Assembly: GCF_045038035.1 (NCBI RefSeq)
Contig: NZ_CP173427.1
Coordinates: forward strand, 5,642,001 to 5,706,000
From: Paenibacillus_F chitinolyticus_A
GTDB taxonomy: Bacteria > Bacillota > Bacilli > Paenibacillales > NBRC-103111
DNA: 64,000 bases
Direction of reading: 5' to 3'
The position numbers and the translations under genes are program-made. The notes beneath the pieces are model-generated. The model saw only the letters and a program-made list of their open reading frames with translations. It ran no database searches and had not been told where the DNA came from. Positions 52,419-61,698 of the stretch are shown here, piece after piece (position 1 is the first letter of the stretch; every line of letters begins with the position of its first letter).

Positions 52419-54035
52419 ATGGCTTATCAACCGATCTGGGCTCAAGACACGTCGAAGCTGAACAAGATGGAACTCGTCAAGCTTCAAAAAGACGGACTCG
52501 ATGTGATTCGTACCATTATTGAAAAGTATGCTCTGGAAGGATACGATTCCATTCCTGAAGACGATATGAATTTGTTCAAATGGGCCGGTGTTTATCAGCA
52601 GAAGCCCAAGGACGGCCATTTTATGATGCGCGTCCGCATCAACTCCGGCGTATTGACCAGCGCTCAAGCTCGTGCTCTCGCCGGCATTGCGGAAGATTAC
52701 GGACGGAATCTGGTTGACGTCACCACGCGTCAGGCGATCCAGTTCCACTGGTTGACCGTTGAGAACCTTCCCGATATCTTCAAAAGGCTGGAAGAAGTCG
52801 GCCTTTATTCTTATGAAGCTTGCGGCGACTGCCCACGTACGATTGTCGGCAATCCGCTGGCAGGTATCGATCCCGACGAGCTTATGGACACGACTGCCCT
52901 GGTAAATGAAGTAAACGATTTCTTCCTGATGAACAAGGATTTCTCCAATCTGCCGCGTAAATATAAAATGTCGATTTCCAGCAACGTCTATAACTCCGCA
53001 CATGCCGAAATTAACTGCCTCGGTTTTACACCGGCCGTTAAAATCATTGACGGAGAAGAAGTACTCGGCTTCCACGCTTGGGTCGGCGGCGGTCTTTCCG
53101 CAAAGCCCCATCTGGCCAAGCAGCTTGACCTCTTCGTGCGTCCGGAAGAGGTGCTGAAAGTCGCTACCGCGGTCACGGTTATTTTCCGTGACTTCGGCTA
53201 TCGCGAGAAGCGCCATCATGCGCGCCTGAAATTTCTCGTGGCCGATTGGGGCCCGGAGAAATTCCTGGCGAAGCTCATCGAGCTGACCGGACCTATGCCG
53301 ACCCGCGGAGAGGAGAAAGTCGTCGGCTGGACAGCCGCATATTTTGACGGCGTTCACCCTCAAAAGCAGGATGGCTACAGCTACATCGGCTTGAACGTTC
53401 CGGTAGGCCGTCTCAATGCGGAAGAGCTGCGCGAGCTGGCCCGCATCTCGGACCAGTACGGCCAAGGCACGATCCGCACGACCATGTCCCAGAACATCAT
53501 TCTATCCGATATCCCGAACGACCGGGTGGACGACGTTCTTCAGGAAACGGTGCTGCAGCGTCTGACGCCGTTCCCGAAACGCTTCATGAGCCGGACGGTA
53601 TCGTGCACAGGCAACGAATTCTGCAACCTGGCGATCGTCGAAACCAAAGAACGCGCACGCCGCGTTGCCGAGTACCTGGACGCCAGTGTGGACCTGGACG
53701 AAGAAGTCCGCATCCATTTCATCGGCTGCCCGAACGCCTGCGGCCAGAAGCAAATCGCGGACATCGGCTTGCAGGGTACGCTCGTTAAAACGCCGGATGG
53801 CCCGGTAGATGCGTTCGATATCGCGGTCGGCGGTATCCTCGGCCCCGGCGCCCAGTTTAACACCGGACTGAAAGGCCGTGTTAAAGGAGACGATGTAGGC
53901 CCGGTGCTCGCCGAGCTTATCCGTTTCTACAAGGAAAATCGCAGCCCCGAGGAAACGTTCCATCAATTCTTCCTTCGCGTAGGTGCACCTGCATTCCAGG
54001 CGAAATTGACGGAAATCCTTACGGTAGCTTCTTAA
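52419..54035 (+). CDS. Siroheme/4Fe-4S sulfite or nitrite reductase, ferredoxin-dependent type
   Basis: A 538-residue reductase that reduces sulfite to sulfide or nitrite to ammonia with six electrons. The two half-domains are visible; the first has LVDVTTRQAIQFHW (about residues 104-117), and the second carries the cluster ligands C396 and C402 (CTGNEFC) and C437 and C441 (CPNAC), the usual CxxxxxC and CxxxC pattern. Family members of this type use ferredoxin. The choice between sulfite and nitrite cannot be made from the motif alone. GGGAGG lies upstream of the start. The gene is monocistronic, with a strong terminator downstream. Confidence 0.86.
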   Translation: MAYQPIWAQDTSKLNKMELVKLQKDGLDVIRTIIEKYALEGYDSIPEDDMNLFKWAGVYQQKPKDGHFMMRVRINSGVLTSAQARALAGIAEDYGRNLVDVTTRQAIQFHWLTVENLPDIFKRLEEVGLYSYEACGDCPRTIVGNPLAGIDPDELMDTTALVNEVNDFFLMNKDFSNLPRKYKMSISSNVYNSAHAEINCLGFTPAVKIIDGEEVLGFHAWVGGGLSAKPHLAKQLDLFVRPEEVLKVATAVTVIFRDFGYREKRHHARLKFLVADWGPEKFLAKLIELTGPMPTRGEEKVVGWTAAYFDGVHPQKQDGYSYIGLNVPVGRLNAEELRELARISDQYGQGTIRTTMSQNIILSDIPNDRVDDVLQETVLQRLTPFPKRFMSRTVSCTGNEFCNLAIVETKERARRVAEYLDASVDLDEEVRIHFIGCPNACGQKQIADIGLQGTLVKTPDGPVDAFDIAVGGILGPGAQFNTGLKGRVKGDDVGPVLAELIRFYKENRSPEETFHQFFLRVGAPAFQAKLTEILTVAS

Positions 54036-54040
54036 TTCGA

Positions 54041-54081
54041 AACGGGCAGGATCGTCCCAAAGTGATCCTGCCCGTTTTTCT
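54041..54081 (+). terminator. Terminator downstream of the reductase gene
   Basis: AACGGGCAGGATC (54041-54053) and GATCCTGCCCGTT (54064-54076) form a 13-pair stem followed by TTTCTTT. Confidence 0.9.
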
Positions 54082-54107
54082 TTATTTACTTGCCACCCAA
54101 CGCAAAA

Positions 54108-54147
54108 GAAGCAGGAGCAAAGCGAATCGCCGCTTTGTTCCTGCTTC
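54108..54147 (-). terminator. Hairpin downstream of uvrA
   Basis: GAAGCAGGAGCAAAGCG (54108-54124) pairs with CGCTTTGTTCCTGCTTC (54131-54147), with one mismatch. It lies 40 bases past the uvrA stop on the reverse strand and carries only a weak T tract there, with a better one (CCTTTTT) on the forward strand. Confidence 0.65.
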
Positions 54148-54187
54148 CTTTTTGCTTCGAGGCAAGGTGCCTAAGAGTACGCTTGCC

Positions 54188-57079
54188 TTAGCTGACCGCG
54201 TCCTCCAGCAGTTCCTTCGCGCGCTCGGCGTAGTCGTCCGAACGCTTGCGGTCACGGTCCAATACCGGCTTGAGGTATTGGCCGGTATAGGAGCCTTCGA
54301 CCTTGACGACGGCTTCCGGAGTACCGGCTGCGACGATTTCACCGCCGCGGCTGCCTCCCTCTGGGCCCAGATCGATCAAATAGTCGGCTGTTTTGATTAC
54401 GTCCAGGTTATGCTCGATAACCAGAACCGAATCGCCGTTCTCAACTAGACGGTGAAGCACTTTCAGCAGCCGGTCGATATCGTGAATATGCAGACCCGTT
54501 GTCGGCTCATCCAGGATATAGATCGTCTTGCCTGTACTGCGGCGGTAAAGCTCCGCCGCCAGCTTCACACGCTGGGCTTCCCCCCCGGACAAAGTCGTTC
54601 CGGGCTGTCCGAGCTTCATGTAACCCAAGCCTACATCGAGAAGGGTATAAAGCTTGCGGTGAATCCGCGGTATATTCTCAAAGAATCCGCAAGCATCTTC
54701 TATCGTCATATCCAGGATATCGGAGATGCTTTTGCCTTTATAGTTGACTTCAAGCGTTTCACGGTTATATCGTTTGCCTTTGCAGACTTCACACGGCACA
54801 TAGACGTCCGGAAGGAAGTGCATCTCGATTTTGATAATCCCGTCGCCTCTGCATGCCTCGCAGCGTCCGCCCTTCACGTTAAAGCTGAAACGGCCCTTCT
54901 TATAACCACGGATTTTCGCTTCCGTCGTGGAAGCAAAGAGATCCCGGATATCATCGAAGACTCCCGTATACGTTGCCGGGTTGGAACGGGGCGTCCGTCC
55001 GATTGGCGATTGATCGATATCAATTACCTTGTCCACGTGCTCCAGACCCTTCATTTCACGGTACAGACCCGGACGCACTTTGGCTTTGTTAAGATCGCGT
55101 GCCAGTGTCTTATACAGGATCTCGTTAATCAAGGTACTTTTACCCGATCCCGATACGCCCGTTACGCACGTAAATACACCCAGCGGGAATTTCACGCTTA
55201 CGTTGCGCAGGTTATTTTCCTTGGCTCCTTTAATCTCGAGCCATTTTCCGTTCGGCTTGCGCCGTTCCGCCGGAATCGGAATGAATTTTTTACCGCTCAA
55301 ATACTGGCCCGTCAGGGAGTTGTCATTGTTCATGATCTCTTCCGGCGTACCTTGAGCGATGATTTGTCCGCCGTGAATACCCGCACCCGGACCGATATCG
55401 ATGATATAATCGGAAGCCATCATAGTGTCTTCGTCATGTTCCACAACGATCAGCGTGTTGCCCAGATTTCTCATATGCTCCAGCGTCTGAATCAGGCGTG
55501 TATTATCACGCTGGTGGAGACCGATACTCGGCTCGTCCAGAATGTAGAGGACACCCATCAGCGATGACCCGATTTGGGTAGCAAGCCGGATACGCTGGGC
55601 CTCGCCCCCGGATAACGTTCCCGCTGCCCGGTGCAGAGTCAAGTAATCCAGTCCTACATTTACCAGAAATCCTAGGCGTGCTTTGATTTCTTTAAGAATC
55701 AGGTGGGCGATGGTCCGCTCTTTCTCGGACAGTCCTCCATCCAGATCCTCAAACCAGTTCTGAGCGCCTCCGATAGAGAGCTCTGTCGCATGGGCAATGT
55801 TGGTTCCCCCTACCGTTACGGCAAGGGTTTCCGGTTTAAGCCGCTGTCCTTTACATTTCGGACATGGCTTGGAGCTCATGTACGCCTCAATGTGTTCCCG
55901 GATTCCATCCGAGAAAGTGTCGCGATAACGGCGCTCCAAATTCCTTACGATGCCCTCAAACGGCACGTAAGCGTCCTTGACGGTTCCGAATTCATTCTGA
56001 TAACGGAAGCGGACACGCTGTCCGTCTGTGCCATACAGAATGATTTTGAACTGCTCTTGGCTCAGTTCCGACACCGGAACATCCATCGGAATCTGGTAGT
56101 GGCTGCAAACGGCCGCCAGGAATTGAGGGTAGTAAGTGGATGTGCTTCCCGCCCAAGCTTCAAAAGCTCCCTGGTTGATCGTCTTGTTCGGATCAGACAC
56201 CAGAAGATCCGGATCTACAATCATCTGGCTGCCGAGACCGTCACACTCCGGGCAGGCTCCGAACGGGCTGTTGAAGGAAAACATACGCGGAGACAATTCA
56301 TCAATGCTGAACCCGCACTCCGGGCAGGCTAAATTCTGGCTGAAGAGCAGTTCTTCCTGGTCGATAATATCGACGATAATGCGGCCTTCGGACAGCTTCA
56401 GCGCCGTCTCTAGGGAATCCGCCAACCGGCTTTGAACATCGTCTTTAACGACGATACGGTCAACAACGACTTCAATGTTGTGCTTTTTGTTCTTCTCCAG
56501 CGTAATCTTGTCGGAGAGATCCATGATTTCTCCGTTAACACGCACGCGGACAAAGCCCTGCTTCTGAATATCGGCCAGCAGCTTGGTGTGCTCGCCTTTC
56601 CGTCCGGAAACAAGGGGAGCCAGGATTTGCAGCTTCGTCCGTTCCGGATATTCCATCACCCGGTCGACCATTTGTTCGACCGTCTGGGAAGTAATCTCAA
56701 TGCCGTGTACGGGGCAGTGCGGTTTCCCGATACGCGCGAAGAGAAGACGCAGGTAATCGTAAATCTCCGTAACGGTTCCAACCGTAGAACGGGGATTCCG
56801 GCTGGTGGTCTTCTGGTCGATCGAGATCGCCGGTGAAAGCCCTTCGATGGAATCGACGTCCGGCTTGTCCATTTGTCCCAAAAATTGCCGCGCATAAGCA
56901 GACAGCGATTCAACGTAACGGCGCTGTCCTTCCGCATAAATGGTATCGAAGGCCAGGGACGACTTCCCGGAACCGCTGAGTCCCGTAAGCACGACGAACT
57001 TGTCGCGCGGAATGGTCACATCAATGTTTTTCAGATTGTGTGCCCGTGCCCCTTTAATGACTATGTTTTCTCTGGCCAC
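54188..57079 (-). CDS. uvrA: UvrABC excinuclease subunit A
   Basis: UvrA recognises DNA damage in nucleotide excision repair. The 963-residue protein has two ABC-type domains with Walker A motifs GLSGSGKSSLAF (about 31-42) and GVSGSGKSTLINE (about 639-651), signature LSGGEAQRIRLA and LSGGEAQRVKLA, and two zinc fingers with CxxC pairs (CPECG and CPECDG in the first, CEACRGDG and CEVCKG in the second). The length is normal. Unlike in B. subtilis, it is separated from uvrB by 468 bases and has its own promoter at 57340-57367. Confidence 0.98.
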   Translation of the reverse strand: MARENIVIKGARAHNLKNIDVTIPRDKFVVLTGLSGSGKSSLAFDTIYAEGQRRYVESLSAYARQFLGQMDKPDVDSIEGLSPAISIDQKTTSRNPRSTVGTVTEIYDYLRLLFARIGKPHCPVHGIEITSQTVEQMVDRVMEYPERTKLQILAPLVSGRKGEHTKLLADIQKQGFVRVRVNGEIMDLSDKITLEKNKKHNIEVVVDRIVVKDDVQSRLADSLETALKLSEGRIIVDIIDQEELLFSQNLACPECGFSIDELSPRMFSFNSPFGACPECDGLGSQMIVDPDLLVSDPNKTINQGAFEAWAGSTSTYYPQFLAAVCSHYQIPMDVPVSELSQEQFKIILYGTDGQRVRFRYQNEFGTVKDAYVPFEGIVRNLERRYRDTFSDGIREHIEAYMSSKPCPKCKGQRLKPETLAVTVGGTNIAHATELSIGGAQNWFEDLDGGLSEKERTIAHLILKEIKARLGFLVNVGLDYLTLHRAAGTLSGGEAQRIRLATQIGSSLMGVLYILDEPSIGLHQRDNTRLIQTLEHMRNLGNTLIVVEHDEDTMMASDYIIDIGPGAGIHGGQIIAQGTPEEIMNNDNSLTGQYLSGKKFIPIPAERRKPNGKWLEIKGAKENNLRNVSVKFPLGVFTCVTGVSGSGKSTLINEILYKTLARDLNKAKVRPGLYREMKGLEHVDKVIDIDQSPIGRTPRSNPATYTGVFDDIRDLFASTTEAKIRGYKKGRFSFNVKGGRCEACRGDGIIKIEMHFLPDVYVPCEVCKGKRYNRETLEVNYKGKSISDILDMTIEDACGFFENIPRIHRKLYTLLDVGLGYMKLGQPGTTLSGGEAQRVKLAAELYRRSTGKTIYILDEPTTGLHIHDIDRLLKVLHRLVENGDSVLVIEHNLDVIKTADYLIDLGPEGGSRGGEIVAAGTPEAVVKVEGSYTGQYLKPVLDRDRKRSDDYAERAKELLEDAVS

Positions 57080-57339
57080 CTTGTACGTACACCCTCTCTA
57101 TTCGCAGGCCGTCCAGTCCTTTCCCCGGAACATCTGAAAGGTTCCTTCCCGGGTTCTAAGGCTGAGCTTCCTGTTAGTTAATCTCTTTGATACTCCACAC
57201 ACTTCAAAATCCAGTCTCTATGGTCTGTTCCGGCTTCTACATACCGACTCTTCGAATATAGCAGAACAGATTCACACCAAAAAGATATCTATGAGCAAAA
57301 CCCTTCGTCCAGCTGTCGCTTGGACGCGGGTCCCATTAA

Positions 57340-57367
57340 ATATTAGCCAAAAACGTATATACGTCAA
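57340..57367 (-). promoter_or_regulatory. Promoter of uvrA
   Basis: On the reverse strand TTGACG (57362-57367), a 16-base spacer and TAATAT (57340-57345) fit a sigma-A promoter. It makes a leader of about 250 bases before the uvrA start codon. Confidence 0.55.
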
Positions 57368-57489
57368 TATATACGATAATCTATCAGTTGTGCAACTGTC
57401 ATCCACAACTATAAGGGTGCAGGTACTCTATTTACCATGCTTGCCTCGCTTAGTACCAGTTATGCCCGGATTGGGCCGGATATAAGCAG

Positions 57490-57530
57490 ACAGACAGGCA
57501 GGATCCCTTTCTGTTCTCCTGCCTGTCTGT
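57490..57530 (-). terminator. Perfect hairpin downstream of uvrB
   Basis: ACAGACAGGCAGGA and TCCTGCCTGTCTGT form a perfect 14-pair stem with a 13-base loop, 18 bases past the uvrB stop. No T tract follows on the reverse strand, so it may protect the mRNA end rather than terminate. Confidence 0.55.
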
Positions 57531-57547
57531 GCCGCATCGTCGCTATC

Positions 57548-59545
57548 CTAACCTTCCGCTTTCAGTTCAAGAAGAGCATCGCGCAATTCCGCAGCTCTCT
57601 CAAATTGCAAACTCTTCGCCGCATCTTTCATCTCTGCCTCGAGACGTTCGATTACCGCGGCGCGATCTTTCTTCGACATTTTGCCTGTCTTCACTTCTGC
57701 CAGGTATTCCGTCTTCTCTTCGGCGACCTTCGTCGCCTCGATTACGTCGCGAATCTTCTTGGCAATGGTTTGCGGGGTTATCCCGTGCTCTATGTTGTAG
57801 GCTTCCTGTATGGTCCGGCGGCGTTCGGTTTCCTTAATCGCCTTATCCATGGAATCCGTAATTTTATCGCCGTACATAATTACGCGTCCATCCGCATTCC
57901 GCGCCGCCCGGCCGATCGTCTGGATCAGCGAACGTTCCGCGCGGAGGAAGCCTTCTTTGTCGGCATCCAGAATAGCCACCAGCGAAACTTCCGGCAAATC
58001 AAGCCCCTCCCTGAGCAGGTTGATTCCCACAAGAACGTGGAAGGTACCGAGCCGCAGGTCGCGTAGGATCTGCATCCTCTCCAAAGTCTTAATATCGGAA
58101 TGCAGATAACGCACCTTGATGCCGATTTCCTTGAAGTAATCCGTTAAATCCTCGGACATCTTCTTCGTGAGGGTCGTCACGAGAACACGCTCGTCCTTGG
58201 CGATCCGGTCTTGAATCTCGCCGATGAGGTCGTCGATCTGACCTTTGGTCGGCCTCACTTCAATGATCGGATCAAGCAGTCCGGTTGGGCGGATAATCTG
58301 CTGAACCATCTCCGGACAGTGTTCCAGCTCGTATGGCCCCGGCGTTGCCGAGATATAAACGATCTGATTCACTTTGCGCTCGAACTCCTCAAATTGCAGA
58401 GGACGGTTATCCAGCGCGGACGGTAGACGGAATCCGTGCTCGACCAGCACTTCCTTGCGCGCCCGGTCCCCGTTGTACATCGCACGGATCTGGGGCAGCG
58501 TCACGTGGGACTCGTCGACCATCACCAGCATGTCGTCCGGGAAATAATCGAGAAGCGTATAAGGCGTCGCCCCGCGTTCGCGGAACGTCAATGGCCCGGA
58601 ATAGTTCTCGATCCCGGAGCAGAAGCCCATCTCCGCCATCATTTCGATGTCGTAGCGCGTTCTCTGTTCCAGTCTCTGCGCTTCGAGCAGCTTGCCCTTG
58701 CCGCGCAGTTCCTCAAGCCGCTCCTCCAGCTCGCGCTCGATGTTCACCAGCGCACGCTTCATCGTATCCTCTTTCGTTACGAAGTGAGACGCCGGAAAAA
58801 TCGCGATATGATCGCGTTCACCCAGAATCTCGCCCGTAAGCACGTCGATTTCGGTGATCCGCTCGATCTCGTCTCCGAACAGTTCCACACGGACAGCCTG
58901 TTCACTTCGGGAGGCCGGGAAAATCTCAATGACATCCCCCCGGACACGGAATGTGCCGCGCACGAAGTTCATATCGTTGCGCTGGTACTGGATGTCCACA
59001 AGCCGGTGAAGAATCTCGTTGCGGGACTTCTCCATTCCGGTGCGCAGCGACAGCAGAAGCGATCCGTATTCCGCAGGTGAACCGAGGCCGTAAATACACG
59101 ACACGCTCGCGATGATGATGACGTCTCTGCGTTCAAACAAAGAACTCGTCGCCGAATGGCGGAGCTTGTCGATTTCTTCATTAATGCTCGAGTCTTTCTC
59201 TATATACGTATCCGAAGAAGCTATATAAGCCTCCGGCTGATAGTAATCGTAGTAACTGACGAAATAAGATACGGCGTTGTTCGGAAAAAACTCCTGGAAC
59301 TCGCTGCAAAGCTGAGCCGCCAGTGTTTTATTGTGCGCAATAATGAGGGTCGGACGGTTTAGCTGGGCAATGACCTGAGCCGCCGTAAACGTCTTTCCCG
59401 TACCCGTTGCACCCAAAAGTGTCTGGTGCCTCGTCCCGTTCTGTATGCTTTTGACGAGCTCTTGGATCGCAGCAGGCTGGTCTCCCTGAGGAGAAAAATC
59501 CGATACGAGTTCAAACTTGTTCGTGCTCTTGATTATTTCACTCAA
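57548..59545 (-). CDS. uvrB: UvrABC excinuclease subunit B
   Basis: UvrB is the helicase-like damage-verification subunit of nucleotide excision repair. The 665-residue protein has Walker A GATGTGKTFTAAQ (about residues 43-55), the beta-hairpin YYDYYQPEAYI (about 95-105), DEIER..EIDVLTGE region, the helicase motif VDESHVTLPQI (about 338-348) and the GRAARN motif (about 540-546), and a C-terminal UVR domain (AEMKDAAKSLQFERAAELRD) that binds UvrC. Its promoter has a LexA-like box, which is usual for SOS control. Confidence 0.98.
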   Translation of the reverse strand: MSEIIKSTNKFELVSDFSPQGDQPAAIQELVKSIQNGTRHQTLLGATGTGKTFTAAQVIAQLNRPTLIIAHNKTLAAQLCSEFQEFFPNNAVSYFVSYYDYYQPEAYIASSDTYIEKDSSINEEIDKLRHSATSSLFERRDVIIIASVSCIYGLGSPAEYGSLLLSLRTGMEKSRNEILHRLVDIQYQRNDMNFVRGTFRVRGDVIEIFPASRSEQAVRVELFGDEIERITEIDVLTGEILGERDHIAIFPASHFVTKEDTMKRALVNIERELEERLEELRGKGKLLEAQRLEQRTRYDIEMMAEMGFCSGIENYSGPLTFRERGATPYTLLDYFPDDMLVMVDESHVTLPQIRAMYNGDRARKEVLVEHGFRLPSALDNRPLQFEEFERKVNQIVYISATPGPYELEHCPEMVQQIIRPTGLLDPIIEVRPTKGQIDDLIGEIQDRIAKDERVLVTTLTKKMSEDLTDYFKEIGIKVRYLHSDIKTLERMQILRDLRLGTFHVLVGINLLREGLDLPEVSLVAILDADKEGFLRAERSLIQTIGRAARNADGRVIMYGDKITDSMDKAIKETERRRTIQEAYNIEHGITPQTIAKKIRDVIEATKVAEEKTEYLAEVKTGKMSKKDRAAVIERLEAEMKDAAKSLQFERAAELRDALLELKAEG

Positions 59546-59701
59546 AATTTATCACCCACCGTCAGGTAGTCAAATTTAAAAGCACGCGGCGGCTTGCACC
59601 CCGTATGCCCTGTCTTTATACCTATAAACTTTTACCCGTCTTGCTCCGATATAGAACATATATACTTACCTACAACGGAGATATTCGGGCTGCCGGAAAT
59701 A

Positions 59702-59750
59702 AGAATATGTGTTCCCGTATAATTATACTCTTTTTATGATCCGGTTGCAA
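59702..59750 (-). promoter_or_regulatory. uvrB promoter with LexA-like box
   Basis: On the reverse strand TTGCAA (59745-59750), a 17-base spacer and TATAAT (59722-59727) are followed by GGAACACATATTCT (59702-59715), which matches 12 of 14 positions of the Firmicute LexA/DinR operator (consensus CGAACRNRYGTTYC, read on the other strand). The box covers the expected transcription start. This suggests SOS control of uvrB. Confidence 0.7.
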
Positions 59751-59836
59751 ATATTCAGACTCATTTTCATTTCCTTATTTTAGGCGGCAGCCTGGTCTGC
59801 ATCATGAACATATTTCGATTTTAGAGGTGGTCAATC

Positions 59837-60637
59837 GTGGATTTGGCAACATTGTTAGGGCTTATACTCGGCTTGGGGGCACTAATCGGGGGATACATGT
59901 GGGACGGCGGTCATCTGACCTCGCTCCTCGTTCCAAGTGCCATGCTGATCGTCTTCGGAGGCACCTTCGGTGCAGTGGCGGTGAGTTTCCCGGTAGCAAC
60001 ACTCAAAAAAATTCCGAAAGCGCTCGGAATCGCATTCAAGCAAACCCAGAGGGACACGACCGCCACCATCGACGAAATCGTCGACATGGCTTCCATCGCC
60101 CGCCGCGAAGGCGTGCTGGCCCTGGAACAGAGAGCCCAGGAGCATCCCAATCCTTTTCTGAGAGACGGTCTTATGATGGTCGTAGACGGAACGGATCCGG
60201 AGCTTACCCGGCAGATTCTGGAGCTTGAGATGGACTCCATCGAACACCGCAACGACGGCATGTCCAAAATGTTCGAAGCCGCTGGCGGCTACTCCCCGAC
60301 CATGGGAATTATCGGAACGGTGCTCGGGCTTATTCACGTACTCGGCAACTTGTCCGACCCTTCCACACTCGGTCCGGCCATCGCCGTCGCTTTCTCCGCC
60401 ACTCTATACGGCGTTATGTTCGCCAACGTAGTCTATCTGCCGATCGGCAACAAGATCAAGCTGCGCGGCAAAGAGCAAATTTCCGAAATGGAACTGATGC
60501 TGGAAGGCATTCTGGCACTCCAGGCCGGTGAGAATCCTCAGTTGATCCGCAAAAAGCTGGCTTCCTTCGTTCACGAGAAGAATGCCGATAAGCAAAGCAG
60601 CGGAGAGGCGGGTGCCGTTCTTGCGGAAGAGAGGTAA
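59837..60637 (+). CDS. motA: Flagellar motor stator protein MotA
   Basis: MotA is the proton-channel membrane subunit of the flagellar motor stator. The 266-residue protein has four membrane helices (about residues 4-20, 30-48, 152-170 and 182-205), with the large cytoplasmic loop between helices 2 and 3 that contacts the rotor. The GTG start follows an AGAGGTGG. It overlaps the motB start by 26 bases, so the two are coupled. Whether it uses protons or sodium cannot be settled, though MotA-type numbering fits. Confidence 0.9.
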   Translation: MDLATLLGLILGLGALIGGYMWDGGHLTSLLVPSAMLIVFGGTFGAVAVSFPVATLKKIPKALGIAFKQTQRDTTATIDEIVDMASIARREGVLALEQRAQEHPNPFLRDGLMMVVDGTDPELTRQILELEMDSIEHRNDGMSKMFEAAGGYSPTMGIIGTVLGLIHVLGNLSDPSTLGPAIAVAFSATLYGVMFANVVYLPIGNKIKLRGKEQISEMELMLEGILALQAGENPQLIRKKLASFVHEKNADKQSSGEAGAVLAEER

Positions 60638-61445
60638 GAAACAAGAAGAACACGTGAACCATGAACGCTGGCTGATTACTTATTCCGACTTGATTACGCT
60701 GCTCCTGGTATTTTTTATCGTGATGTACGCGATGAGCAAAGTCGATATGAACAAATACGAGACTATGGCCAAGGCCCTGAATTCGCAATTTATGAAAAAT
60801 GAATCCCTTCTGCCTCAAGGCAGCGGAATTTCCGGCACGATTATACCCACGGCGAGCGACGGAACCAAGCCTAAGAAGGATACCTCCGCGGAAGAAGCGG
60901 CCAAGAAAGAACAGCAGCTCAAGGACATGCTTCAAGCGATCCAGGCGTACATCAAAGATAACAACCTGGAAGCTAAGGTTTCCGCATCGGATACACCGAG
61001 GGGCATCGCCATTACGCTGAACGATCTGTTCCTGTTCGATCTGGGTAAAGCCGACCTCAAACCGGCCGCTTATCCCGTACTTGAAAAGCTCGCTACCCTT
61101 CTACCTACGTTGAGCAACCGGGTCAGCATCGAAGGGCATACCGATAATATTCCGATTTCATCCGGATCGGCTTACAAAGATAACTGGGGACTCTCGTTTG
61201 CGCGGTCGCTCTCCGTACTCCGCTATTTTACGAATACGGCTAAACTGAGCGATGATCATCTTATGGCGACGGCTTATGCGGATACCGTCCCTAAAATGCC
61301 TAACACAAGCGAGGAGAACCGCGCCAAGAACCGGCGTGTTGAGATCGTCGTGTTGAGGGAATTTCAAAATGACGAACAGCAGCCGCAGCAGAAAGAAGCG
61401 CCGCCGGCAGCCGTCGCGGAAGCCGCTCCAGCACAAGCTAACTAG
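60612..61445 (+). CDS. motB: Flagellar motor stator protein MotB
   Basis: MotB anchors the stator to peptidoglycan. The protein of about 277 residues has a basic N terminus, one membrane helix with the proton-binding aspartate in YSDLITLLLVFFIVMYAMS, and a C-terminal OmpA-like domain with NRVSIEGHTDNIPI and LSFARSLSVLRYF. I chose the GTG at 60612, which has GGAGAGG upstream; the ATG at 60582 would lengthen the overlap with motA without a clear ribosome site. The C-terminal tail is rich in Gln, Ala and Pro and not conserved. Confidence 0.92.
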   Translation: MPFLRKRGKKQEEHVNHERWLITYSDLITLLLVFFIVMYAMSKVDMNKYETMAKALNSQFMKNESLLPQGSGISGTIIPTASDGTKPKKDTSAEEAAKKEQQLKDMLQAIQAYIKDNNLEAKVSASDTPRGIAITLNDLFLFDLGKADLKPAAYPVLEKLATLLPTLSNRVSIEGHTDNIPISSGSAYKDNWGLSFARSLSVLRYFTNTAKLSDDHLMATAYADTVPKMPNTSEENRAKNRRVEIVVLREFQNDEQQPQQKEAPPAAVAEAAPAQAN

Positions 61446-61516
61446 TTCACGCTCCTGTTGCAAAGACTTGGGAAGCTGGGAAGCTCTCCTTCCCTCCCGC
61501 CTGCATCGCAACGCTA

Positions 61517-61558
61517 AAAAACCTCGACGGTCACCATACGGTGATGTCGAGGTTTTTA
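61517..61558. terminator. Terminator downstream of motB
   Basis: AAAACCTCGACG and CGTCGAGGTTTT-type arms with GGTCACC/GGTGAT pairs form a long stem with an ATAC loop, with T residues on the forward strand. Both arms have A/T ends, so it may act both ways. Confidence 0.8.
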
Positions 61559-61698
61559 TTTGGATGAAGAGCCCGCAAGCCCGTGTGCCGGTTCCTGCAG
61601 CGTCTGCTTCCGCCTGTCTCTAACCTGCTCGGCATCGAGCAGAATGCGGACATGCGCGTTTGAGAAACCGATTTCCCCGAGGAGCCCTCCGTTCGCCC
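61559..61698. other. Short gap downstream of motB and the PDZ gene
   Basis: No gene and no clear signal was seen in these 140 bases, other than the terminator before it. Confidence 0.35.

Larger units (their letters stand above)
57080..57547. other. uvrB-uvrA intergenic region
   Basis: A 468-base stretch with no gene. It holds the uvrA promoter (57340-57367), a GTATATAC-type palindrome around the -35 (57351-57374), and the hairpin at 57490-57530 after uvrB. A pair GGAAC and GTTCC is seen near 57127-57144 but the spacing does not match a LexA box. Confidence 0.6.

Noticed and set aside
57127..57144. GGAAC and GTTCC pair near the uvrA start as a LexA box
   Set aside because: The spacing is 8-9 bases, not the four of a LexA operator.
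59655..59668. AGAACATATATACT as a second LexA box near uvrB
   Set aside because: Only one half-site matches; the better site is at 59702-59715.
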